Source: RUG191 sp045642225
GTDB taxonomy: Bacteria; Bacillota; Clostridia; Lachnospirales; Lachnospiraceae
Length of the DNA stretch: 64,000 nt
Reading direction: 5' to 3'
Assembly (NCBI GenBank): GCA_045642225.1
Contig: JAZUIN010000018.1
Location: 34,343 to 98,342 of the forward strand
Position numbers and translations under genes: made by a program. Below, piece after piece: positions 35,178-43,851 of this stretch. The stretch's first letter is position 1. The number at the start of each line of letters is the position of its first letter. The notes under the pieces were generated by a model, which searched no databases, was not told the origin of the DNA, and saw nothing but the letters and a program-made list of their open reading frames with translations.

Positions 35178-35802
35178 TAGAGTAAAACGTTTATCACAAA
35201 ATAATAATGGTGTTACCTTAGTGGAGCTAATTGTTACTATTGCAATTTTTGCTATTGTAGCTATTGCGATTGGGTCGTTTTTTGCAGTGATGCTATTTAA
35301 TTATAAGAGAAATAGCAGTGAAGTAAGTATCCAGATGGAATCTCAGATGGCAGAGAAAAGGCTTGAGGATCTTATACTTACTACAACAAATAGCATTTCC
35401 AATGCAAATGTAGTAGTTGGCGGAGAGTCAAGAAGCGCAATTACGTTATATAATTATAATGGTGGCGCTGCAGGACTAGAAGACGGCAGAAAGCAGAAGA
35501 TTGTAGTTTATTATAATAGTGACAAGAAGCAATTGATTTATCAAGAATATACTTATTCTGGCGATAAATGGGTTGAGAAAGGTGAAGAGCAAATCTTTGC
35601 AGGGCTAATTGATAGCTTCTCATCAACAATTTATAATGCTGCTGGTGAAGAGGTGAATCTTACTGATAATCCGGCTCAAAAGCCAGTGAAGATAGAACTT
35701 AGAATGTCATATTCGTCAGATGACAGAAGTAACAGCCTTTCGAATACAGTTGCTATTAGAAATAGCATAATTGCATCAGATAATACTAGATTAATATATT
35801 AG
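35170..35802 (+). CDS. Minor prepilin (PilW/GspJ-like)
   Basis: A 210-residue prepilin with a 14-residue leader and NNNG|VTLVELIVTIAIF, so mature residue 1 is Val and Glu is at +5. Followed by MAEKRLEDLIL and strand-rich text. It is translationally coupled to the preceding minor pilin through an 8-base overlap. Confidence 0.85.
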   Translation: MNDRVKRLSQNNNGVTLVELIVTIAIFAIVAIAIGSFFAVMLFNYKRNSSEVSIQMESQMAEKRLEDLILTTTNSISNANVVVGGESRSAITLYNYNGGAAGLEDGRKQKIVVYYNSDKKQLIYQEYTYSGDKWVEKGEEQIFAGLIDSFSSTIYNAAGEEVNLTDNPAQKPVKIELRMSYSSDDRSNSLSNTVAIRNSIIASDNTRLIY

Positions 35803-35815
35803 AGGAATGATATAG

Positions 35816-38800
35816 ATGAAAAGAGTGGTTCTTAGTAAGAAAAATTTAATATGGATTATCATTTCAGTTGTATTATGCATAGCTGTAGGGATAACTGTGT
35901 CCTTTTTTGTGTCAAAGAGTAATGCGGCGGATACTAATATTAAGTCATATCAGAAGAAGGATTTAACAAAGCTTCTTGGTGATGAGAATAATCCTTATAC
36001 AATAGTAGAAGTAGTACCAGACGAGCGTCAAGCTATGGCAGGATACTTGATTGAAGGACTTGAACCAGAGAACTTGAACAAAATTGGTGCGACGGATATC
36101 AATAATTCTAGTTCTGCTATTTCTAATTATAAGAAGTACTTTGCTGAGAATCAAAATAGTGTATCTGAACTATTCTATAATCAAGAGATTGATGCGTTTG
36201 ACGATGAAGTAAAAGAGGTTGATTCTTCAATTAATATGTCTGTTCTTATGCCTGGTGACACTCGAATTAAGTCAAGTGTTATCGGGTCAGGCTTAATAGT
36301 AAACGTTGATAAAGAAGAGTTTAAAAGCTCGCTAAATACATATTATCCAAATCTTGCTAGTGATTATAATAATTCTGCGACGCAAGCAAAGGGTTATAGT
36401 GAGTATGGATATTATACGACTGTAGGTGAAGGCGAAGTAGGCTCATTTAACTGGAATGGATATACTTTTGTAAGAAATGCTGGCGGTAATTATAAGTGGG
36501 TTTCTGTAGGTCATTTCGAAGAAGGTACAGCCGGTGCTGAAATGTATCATAGAGACGGACAAGATTATACAACAAAGAGTATTACTACAGACGAAGAATA
36601 TAATAATACAGACTATATTGGATACATTGCGACGGGTACAGGTAACTATAAGTGGGTAGCTGGTCCAAAATACAACAATGATAATGGTGGTAATCTAAGT
36701 GTTGTATACACTAGAGAACAAGTTCAAAATGATATTAATAATCATGTAGTAGGTGCTAAGTATTATTCTGTTAGAACTGAGCAAACATATTTGAGATATA
36801 CTGCGACTTTGATTAAGAACAAGGGCGACTGGCGTAAAAATATGTTCCCAGATCCACAGTATATTAATTGGTTTATGGCTAACGGTGGAAATGCACAAGT
36901 TGTTACTGTTACTCCAGCACAATTAAAGGCAGATACAGAAGCTGCAACTGATTTGATTAACACAGCAGATGTATTTATGTTCCATTCAATGACAGCAGGA
37001 AGTGATATATATAAGGCTTTATATTATTCATCTGCCGTTATTGATACATCCTTTGACAATAATACTAACGACTTAAACTGGGATCTTGTTCGCAAGTTTA
37101 TAACAAGAGAAGCAGGAGCAACACCTGCAATGATTATGTTTGATGAGTCTGCTGTAGCAACTTCATCAATGCAAGATAGTAAAAGATATGTTACTAGACT
37201 ATATAATATTCTTAATTCCGAGGGTGCTAAGTACTACTACAATGTAAGAGGACTTGATGATGAAGGACAGTCAACAAAGGTTGAAAAATACGAATTGACA
37301 GGTGATTTGGTTGGTCGTTCTAACTTTGTATATGACTTCCCAGGTCAACAGGCTTTTACAACGGGTGTTCCTGGAATAGCAGATAGGTATATGGGGTTTG
37401 CTAATCCTAATAGAATCCAAAAAACTACAAACAATGAAAGTGCTTTTGAGATTTTGAATATAAATAAAAGTCAAAGTCAAAGAAAAAATGATATGTCGAC
37501 ACCAGAAATGATTGGCGCGATGATGTATGAAACCTTTGCATTTGGACAACCTAGACATCTTAATATATTAGAGTTACAACCAACAGATCAATTTAAATAT
37601 GATGAAAATAATAAGGACGCATTGGCTTATTACTTAAATATTATGCCTTGGTTTATTGGAACTGACCCTGATATTACTAAAGATTTAACTGTTACAAAGC
37701 AAACAACCTATGAATTTGCAGGCAAAATTGATGATATAAATTCTACTTATGACATGATAATATTTGGTGGTAGTCAAGATGAGAGTAATGGTATGAATGG
37801 TTACAATGATGAAAATCTTGGCAAGCTTGCATACACTGCAGTAGGTGACTTAATTACTACGTTTGGTGGTGGTTCAGATAACGAGAATTCTAATACGAAT
37901 GCTTTGTTTGATTTTAGTAATAATTCTTGGAAGGCGATTTCTACAGGTATAACAAGAAGTAATGTAAGAGAGGTTTATCCTATATCTGATCAGCCAGGAA
38001 CTGTAGTAACCCGTTCGTCTTGGGATTATACTGCATATGCATCTCCTAAGGGATCTGACGCATACCAGGTTGGTCAAAGATATTCTGGAACTGATTTGAC
38101 TAAGAAGAAGTTTGAAGAAATTCTTGATTTCGCTAAACAGGCGCCAGTAATAATGGATGATGCGATTTATAATTCTGATGGTGGAGTAAATACTAATTTT
38201 GTAGATCAAGATTCGTTTATGTCTAAACTGGCTCATTTACGTTCAAGTGATAGGACAGCAGAAAATTCTTATCAAGTATATTCATATTCAGAATCAGAGA
38301 GTTTGAAAAAAATTAATGTAAAAAAAGCTTTTTCTGGTCATAATTGTGATATTACATTTGTCCCAACTAGTAATGGGGGAAAAGGCTATCCAGTTGAATT
38401 TGAGGCGACATATTCAAATACTTCAGAAGATGTCGATGGTTTACTTGAAGATCAAAACGGAAAAGATGGCTTAACTGATAATGAAAGAAAGACAACAATC
38501 AACGGTAAGTATCTTTCTTCTAGTTCGAACAATCAAAAATTAGGTAGCTCTAATGTATTAGAATATAACTTTACTGTAGAAGCTGATAGAGGCTATAACT
38601 ACGGAGTAGATGTATATGTAGATTCTAATGGTAATGGTGAATACGAAGGAAGTATTAAGTATCTCAAGGAAAGAGATGCTAATGCTGATAACTCTGAATT
38701 TGATAATGAGAGATCTGACTTAATCATTTTCGATGAGACAGACAGAGTTAACGTAGATAATAATAGCTTAATAACAGGTCATACTTACAGAGTTACAAGA

Positions 38801-40696
38801 GTATTACCTGATTCGGAAGTTGGTTTGTTACCATGGAAACTTGAAGTATATAGAGTAGATAATAAATCGGTTAGATCATCCAAGATTGGTTATACTAGAA
38901 TTCAGAATAATAATGGTAAGAAGAAGATTAAGGTTCTTCAAATGAACCTATCTCCTGATATGTCAAAACAGTCTTATGACAAAGATATGTTCTCTGGAAC
39001 ATCATATTATAAGAATGCGTATAAGATGGATGAGAATGGTAATAATACATATACTAGAGATTTAATGAGTAATACTAGTACAAGAACTTCAAATAACGAT
39101 TGTACAGTTAATATGGCAGATCCTAGAACTTTAGTTGGAGCTAAGTTTAAGAAGTATTTGGACGCTGTAGAAGATTTTGATGTTCAGATGTATTATATGT
39201 CTAATTACGATTTTTACAGTAATTTTGCTAATAATCCTGATAAGTGGGCTGAATATCTAAGTGAGTATGATATGTTAATTATTGGCTTTAGAGATATGGC
39301 TACATTTACTAATGATTCTACATTTATATACGGATTTGAGAAGTTCAAGGAAGCAGGAAAAGCTATAATTCTTAGTCATGACTTGACTCAAGATGCATCC
39401 TTTAATATTACAGGAACATATAGTAATACTTCTAAATATTTACAGAAGGATGTATTGTTCTACCTAAGAAAAATTGGTGGACAAGTAAAGAAATATTATA
39501 ATGCCAAAAATTATGATTTCAATAATCCTGTGAATAATCGCTATTCATATGGTAGTTATTATAGTAATGGTAGATCTAATTTGTCATTCCTACCAAATGG
39601 TTCTTTTAAGATGTATACTGATATAGTAGAACATAGAGTTTGGGGGGGAACAAATTATATGAGGTGGGAATCTTCTAATTCCTATCCGTTAATTACCAAG
39701 GATTATTATACATATGGTAATACACCTGTGAGTACATATTCATTCTTGAGTAAATATTTTGATGCATCTAATCCAGCGTCTTTATTAATGGATAATAGTA
39801 ATAGAGCTATGTTATATTACTCTAATATTAAACCTGATTATGAAGATAAAATAGATAGAAAGCTTAATAGTGATGTAAGAGATAACGATAAAGATAAATT
39901 CCAATGGGGAACTAATACAATGATTACACAGGATGTAAGACTTGCTAATGAAGGTCAGATTACAAAGTATCCATATAACATTGGTAATAGCTTGAAGGTT
40001 GCAAAAACTCATACACAAAACTTCCAATTAGATTTGGAGCATGATAATGATGAAGATGCAATTGTGTGGTATAACTTGTCGGGTGATTTGGGTGACAAGT
40101 ATGGTTCAATCTATTCTGCGAAAGAAGGAGACTCGAGAAATAACTACTATGTATATACTAAGGGCAATGTAACCTACACTGGTCTTGGACATAGTAAGAC
40201 GAAGGATTCTCCAATGACAGACGATGAGATTAAGTTATTTATCAACTTGATGATTGCATCATATAGAGCATCAGCTTCATCGCCTTATGTAACTGTTACT
40301 AATAAGGATGTAGTTAATAACGGAAGTAATGCTACTTTGTATATTGAGGACAAAGATCTTCAATCTGGACAAAGTGCATTTAACTCAACAGTTGATTTCA
40401 AGGTTAACGATGATACAACTAATACTAAGATTCTTAATGCAAGAGAGTATTATGTTACAGTTTACAAATATGTAAATGGTATAAAGGTAGATGAGCCATT
40501 GATTAGTAGAGTGAAGTATAATAGAAGTCAAACTGGTTCAGTTCCAATCATATATAGTGAGGTTATGGAAAGCTCAGATGTAAAATACGAAATTATTCTA
40601 GAGAGTGTTTATCATGAGCCGAACAAAGATCCTGTAACAATGACTTCAACTAAGACGGTAACAGTACTTAAGATGCCGATGTTTGAAATGTTCTAA
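35816..40696 (+). CDS. Giant membrane-anchored surface protein ending the pilus operon (DUF5057-like)
   Basis: A 1626-residue protein with an N-terminal transmembrane anchor or uncleaved signal (residues ~11-33) and an extracellular body. A motif of the form V-x-E-V-V-P / I-L-E-L-Q-P / V-L-Q-M-N recurs at about residues 63, 581 and 1038. Each is followed 65-330 residues later by a strand with the pattern D-x-F-M-F-H or YDM-x-I-x-G (about 385, 644 and 1150), suggesting a repeated Rossmann-like module. The layout reminds me of DUF5057, but I cannot confirm it. The C-terminal ~110 residues look like a beta-sandwich. It lies 13 bases after the last minor pilin, so it probably works with the pilus, for example as tip-associated adhesin (inference). 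Confidence 0.8.
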   Translation: MKRVVLSKKNLIWIIISVVLCIAVGITVSFFVSKSNAADTNIKSYQKKDLTKLLGDENNPYTIVEVVPDERQAMAGYLIEGLEPENLNKIGATDINNSSSAISNYKKYFAENQNSVSELFYNQEIDAFDDEVKEVDSSINMSVLMPGDTRIKSSVIGSGLIVNVDKEEFKSSLNTYYPNLASDYNNSATQAKGYSEYGYYTTVGEGEVGSFNWNGYTFVRNAGGNYKWVSVGHFEEGTAGAEMYHRDGQDYTTKSITTDEEYNNTDYIGYIATGTGNYKWVAGPKYNNDNGGNLSVVYTREQVQNDINNHVVGAKYYSVRTEQTYLRYTATLIKNKGDWRKNMFPDPQYINWFMANGGNAQVVTVTPAQLKADTEAATDLINTADVFMFHSMTAGSDIYKALYYSSAVIDTSFDNNTNDLNWDLVRKFITREAGATPAMIMFDESAVATSSMQDSKRYVTRLYNILNSEGAKYYYNVRGLDDEGQSTKVEKYELTGDLVGRSNFVYDFPGQQAFTTGVPGIADRYMGFANPNRIQKTTNNESAFEILNINKSQSQRKNDMSTPEMIGAMMYETFAFGQPRHLNILELQPTDQFKYDENNKDALAYYLNIMPWFIGTDPDITKDLTVTKQTTYEFAGKIDDINSTYDMIIFGGSQDESNGMNGYNDENLGKLAYTAVGDLITTFGGGSDNENSNTNALFDFSNNSWKAISTGITRSNVREVYPISDQPGTVVTRSSWDYTAYASPKGSDAYQVGQRYSGTDLTKKKFEEILDFAKQAPVIMDDAIYNSDGGVNTNFVDQDSFMSKLAHLRSSDRTAENSYQVYSYSESESLKKINVKKAFSGHNCDITFVPTSNGGKGYPVEFEATYSNTSEDVDGLLEDQNGKDGLTDNERKTTINGKYLSSSSNNQKLGSSNVLEYNFTVEADRGYNYGVDVYVDSNGNGEYEGSIKYLKERDANADNSEFDNERSDLIIFDETDRVNVDNNSLITGHTYRVTRVLPDSEVGLLPWKLEVYRVDNKSVRSSKIGYTRIQNNNGKKKIKVLQMNLSPDMSKQSYDKDMFSGTSYYKNAYKMDENGNNTYTRDLMSNTSTRTSNNDCTVNMADPRTLVGAKFKKYLDAVEDFDVQMYYMSNYDFYSNFANNPDKWAEYLSEYDMLIIGFRDMATFTNDSTFIYGFEKFKEAGKAIILSHDLTQDASFNITGTYSNTSKYLQKDVLFYLRKIGGQVKKYYNAKNYDFNNPVNNRYSYGSYYSNGRSNLSFLPNGSFKMYTDIVEHRVWGGTNYMRWESSNSYPLITKDYYTYGNTPVSTYSFLSKYFDASNPASLLMDNSNRAMLYYSNIKPDYEDKIDRKLNSDVRDNDKDKFQWGTNTMITQDVRLANEGQITKYPYNIGNSLKVAKTHTQNFQLDLEHDNDEDAIVWYNLSGDLGDKYGSIYSAKEGDSRNNYYVYTKGNVTYTGLGHSKTKDSPMTDDEIKLFINLMIASYRASASSPYVTVTNKDVVNNGSNATLYIEDKDLQSGQSAFNSTVDFKVNDDTTNTKILNAREYYVTVYKYVNGIKVDEPLISRVKYNRSQTGSVPIIYSEVMESSDVKYEIILESVYHEPNKDPVTMTSTKTVTVLKMPMFEMF

Positions 40697-40705
40697 ATAT
40701 GATAC

Positions 40706-40734
40706 TTGATTTTGTGGTTGTTAAGATTGATAAT
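40706..40734 (+). promoter_or_regulatory. Candidate promoter of pyrB
   Basis: TTGATT (40706-40711), 17-bp spacer, GATAAT (40729-40734), about 40 bases before the pyrB start. No attenuator hairpin is obvious. Confidence 0.4.
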
Positions 40735-40781
40735 TATAGTATTGAATTGATTTGTTAATACGAGATTTGAAGGAGACTATT

Positions 40782-41702
40782 ATGCGACATTTGATGAGTC
40801 CTATGGACTTTACTGCTGAAGAATTAGAGAACTTAATGGATTTGGCGAATGATATTGAAGCTAATCCAAGTAAGTACGCCAAAGCTTGCGAAGGGAAGAA
40901 GCTTGCTACTTGTTTCTATGAACCTAGTACAAGAACAAGATTATCTTTCGAGTCAGCAATGCTCAATCTTGGTGGAAATGTTTTGGGATTCTCAAGTGCT
41001 GATTCTAGCTCAGCAGCTAAGGGCGAGAGTGTAGCAGATACTATTAGAGTTATATCTTGCTATGCTGATATTTGTGCAATGAGACATCCTAAGGAAGGTG
41101 CACCACTTGTCGCATCTCTTAAGTCTACAATTCCAGTAATAAATGCAGGAGATGGTGGACATGAGCATCCAACACAGACCTTGACAGACTTACTTACAAT
41201 TCGTTCTTTGAACGGCAAGATTGGTAATATGACAATCGGTTTGTGTGGCGACCTTAAGTTCGGTAGAACAGTACATTCTTTGATAAACGCATTGACTAGA
41301 TATGAAGGCATCAAGATTATTCTTATATCTCCTAAGGAATTAAGAGTTCCAGATTATATTAGAGATGATGTTCTAGAGAAGAATAATATTCCTTACGAAG
41401 AAGTAGAGCGTTTAGAGGATGCTATGCCAGCGCTTGACATTTTATATATGACAAGAGTACAGCGTGAGAGATTCTTCAATGAAGAAGAATATTTGAGAAT
41501 GAAGGGCTTCTATATCTTAGATGAGGATAAGATGAAGCTAGCCAAGGAAGATATGTTGGTGCTTCATCCACTTCCAAGAGTAAATGAAATCTCTGTTGAA
41601 GTTGACGATGACCCTAGAGCTGCATATTTCAGACAGGCTCAATACGGTGTATACATTAGAATGGCGTTAATCCTAACCTTGTTGGAGGTAGAAGTATGTT
41701 AA
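40782..41702 (+). CDS. pyrB: Aspartate carbamoyltransferase catalytic subunit
   Basis: A 306-residue enzyme condensing carbamoyl phosphate and aspartate in pyrimidine synthesis. The carbamoyl-phosphate motif STRTRLSFE (about residue 50) and HPTQTLTDL are present. AAGGAG at 40770-40775 supports the ATG at 40782 rather than an upstream in-frame start at 40752. It overlaps pyrI by 7 bases, and the catalytic and regulatory chains form the ATCase holoenzyme. Confidence 0.97.
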   Translation: MRHLMSPMDFTAEELENLMDLANDIEANPSKYAKACEGKKLATCFYEPSTRTRLSFESAMLNLGGNVLGFSSADSSSAAKGESVADTIRVISCYADICAMRHPKEGAPLVASLKSTIPVINAGDGGHEHPTQTLTDLLTIRSLNGKIGNMTIGLCGDLKFGRTVHSLINALTRYEGIKIILISPKELRVPDYIRDDVLEKNNIPYEEVERLEDAMPALDILYMTRVQRERFFNEEEYLRMKGFYILDEDKMKLAKEDMLVLHPLPRVNEISVEVDDDPRAAYFRQAQYGVYIRMALILTLLEVEVC

Positions 41703-42127
41703 ATATTAGTGGAATTCATGAAGGATATGTTCTTGACCATATCAAAGCTGGGCAAGCAATGGAGATATATCACCATCTTAATTTGGAAGACTTTAATTGT
41801 ACGGTAGCTATGATTATGAATGTCGAAAGTGAGAAGATGGGTAGAAAGGATATCATTAAGGTAGAGTGTCCGATAGGTGCAATCGACTTAGATATTCTTG
41901 GATATATCGATCACAATATTACTGTAAATGTTATACAACAAGATAAGATAGTTGATAAGAAAATTCTTAAACTACCTAAGAAGGTTACTAATGTAATCAA
42001 GTGCAAGAATCCGCGTTGTATTACTAGTATTGAGCAAGGACTTGACCATGTATTTGTTCTTGCAGACGAAGAAGAACAGATTTATCGCTGTCAATATTGC
42101 GAGGAGAAATATCGTTCTAGAAAATAA
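41696..42127 (+). CDS. pyrI: Aspartate carbamoyltransferase regulatory subunit
   Basis: A 143-residue allosteric chain. The C-terminal zinc domain has its four cysteines (CKNPRC ... CQYC) and the N-terminal domain the nucleotide-binding text (GYVLDHIKAGQAM). It is coupled to pyrB through the 7-base overlap and is followed 19 bases later by murE. Confidence 0.96.
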   Translation: MLNISGIHEGYVLDHIKAGQAMEIYHHLNLEDFNCTVAMIMNVESEKMGRKDIIKVECPIGAIDLDILGYIDHNITVNVIQQDKIVDKKILKLPKKVTNVIKCKNPRCITSIEQGLDHVFVLADEEEQIYRCQYCEEKYRSRK

Positions 42128-42146
42128 GCTTAAGAGGCGGTAATGT

Positions 42147-43748
42147 ATGAAGAAGATTGATAAGTTGTTAGAGAATCTCAACTATGAGGTTTTGACAGGA
42201 AAAATAAAGGGTGATATTAGCGAGCTTGTGTATGACACTCGCAAAGCTAGTAAAGATTGTATTTTTGTATGTGTTAAAGGTGCGGTTTATGACTCACATG
42301 AGCATTTACAAGAAATAATTGATGCTAAGACTAAGGTCATTGTTATAGAAAAGGGTAATGTAGCAGCCAAAGAATTTCTTAGTAGAAAAAAGGTTAAGAA
42401 AACAACAATAATTACTGTTGAGGATTCAAGAGAAGCATTAGCTGTTATTTCAGCAGCATATTTTGACCATCCAGCATCTAAGCTTAAGGTGATTGGAATT
42501 ACTGGAACTAAGGGTAAGACAACAACTACTTATATGGTTAAGTCTATTCTTGAAAATGCTGGATTTTCTGTAGGTTTGATAGGAACTATAGAAATAATTT
42601 ATGCTGATTATCAAGAGGCAGCGAAGAATACAACACCAGAATCTTATGAGTTGCAAAGACATTTTGCAGCTATGGTTGAAAAGGGTGTTGAATTTTGTGT
42701 GATGGAGGTTTCATCGCAAGCTCTAATGCTTAATAGAGTTGCAGGATTTACATTTGAGGTGGGAATATTCACTAACATTTCCCCAGACCATATTGGACCT
42801 AACGAGCATGATAGTTTCGAACACTATTTGCAATGTAAAGCATTGTTATTTAAGAATTGTAATTACGCAATTATTAATGGTGATGATGATGAAGCAAATT
42901 ATATTATCGAGCGCACAAGCTGTAAGAAGATAACTTATGGTTTCAATGAGAGTAATGATTTGTATGCTTCTAATATGGAGCTAATAAATGATAAGGGATG
43001 CCTAGGTGTTACATACAACACTAATGGTATTATCAATACAGACATTAGAATTAATATGCCAGGTAAATTCAGTGTATACAATTCGATGACTGCAATAGCA
43101 ATTTGCAATTATTTAGGCGTTTCAGAGGATAAGATGAAGCCTGCGCTTCTTGCTGCAAAGGTTAAGGGCAGAATTGAGATGATGGATGTGTCTGATAAAT
43201 ATACACTTCTTATTGATTATGCCCACAATGCAGTTAGTCTTGAGGCTTTACTTAAGAGCTTAAGAGAATACAATCCTAAGAGATTAGTTGTGTTATTCGG
43301 TTGTGGTGGAAATCGTGCGAAGGGTAGGAGATTTACGATGGGAGAAGCGGCTGCGAAATTTGCAGATTTTGCAGTTATTACTAGCGATAATCCTAGAAAT
43401 GAAGAACCACAAGCGATTATTAATGATATTATTGTGGGATATTCTTATGGTAAGAATAACAAGAAAATTGACTTTGAAGAAGTAACTGACAAGATGGTTG
43501 AAGAAGCAAGAATTGCGCTTAAGGATTATCGTAAGACCTTCACGGAAATTCCTGACAGAGTAGAAGCGATTGGATACATTATGACAAATGCTAAACCAGG
43601 AGATTTGGTTGTGCTTGCAGGTAAGGGCCATGAAGATTATCAGGAGATAGAAGGCGAGAAGCACCATCTAGATGAACGTGAAGTTGTAGAGGGAGTCAAA
43701 CAGGCGTTAGAGAAGTTTAGAATAGAAGTAGGTTCTCTTCAGTTCTAA
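42147..43748 (+). CDS. murE: UDP-N-acetylmuramoyl-tripeptide synthetase MurE
   Basis: A 533-residue ligase adding the third amino acid of the peptidoglycan stem. ATP-binding GITGTKGKTTT (about residue 115) and the central Mur ligase domain are clear. The substrate motif DNPR (residues ~414-417) is that of meso-diaminopimelate-adding enzymes, not Lys-adding ones. About 30-40 residues longer than many homologues. Ribosome site AGGCGG. Only the pyr genes lie immediately upstream, an unusual partner. Confidence 0.93.
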   Translation: MKKIDKLLENLNYEVLTGKIKGDISELVYDTRKASKDCIFVCVKGAVYDSHEHLQEIIDAKTKVIVIEKGNVAAKEFLSRKKVKKTTIITVEDSREALAVISAAYFDHPASKLKVIGITGTKGKTTTTYMVKSILENAGFSVGLIGTIEIIYADYQEAAKNTTPESYELQRHFAAMVEKGVEFCVMEVSSQALMLNRVAGFTFEVGIFTNISPDHIGPNEHDSFEHYLQCKALLFKNCNYAIINGDDDEANYIIERTSCKKITYGFNESNDLYASNMELINDKGCLGVTYNTNGIINTDIRINMPGKFSVYNSMTAIAICNYLGVSEDKMKPALLAAKVKGRIEMMDVSDKYTLLIDYAHNAVSLEALLKSLREYNPKRLVVLFGCGGNRAKGRRFTMGEAAAKFADFAVITSDNPRNEEPQAIINDIIVGYSYGKNNKKIDFEEVTDKMVEEARIALKDYRKTFTEIPDRVEAIGYIMTNAKPGDLVVLAGKGHEDYQEIEGEKHHLDEREVVEGVKQALEKFRIEVGSLQF

Positions 43749-43851
43749 TATATTTTTGTGTTAATTAAGAAATGTTTGTGACAAGAGGTATATTTCTTGT
43801 AGTACATTAAGTAAGTTGTTATTTGTAATTTAACAAAGGTAAGATATATTT

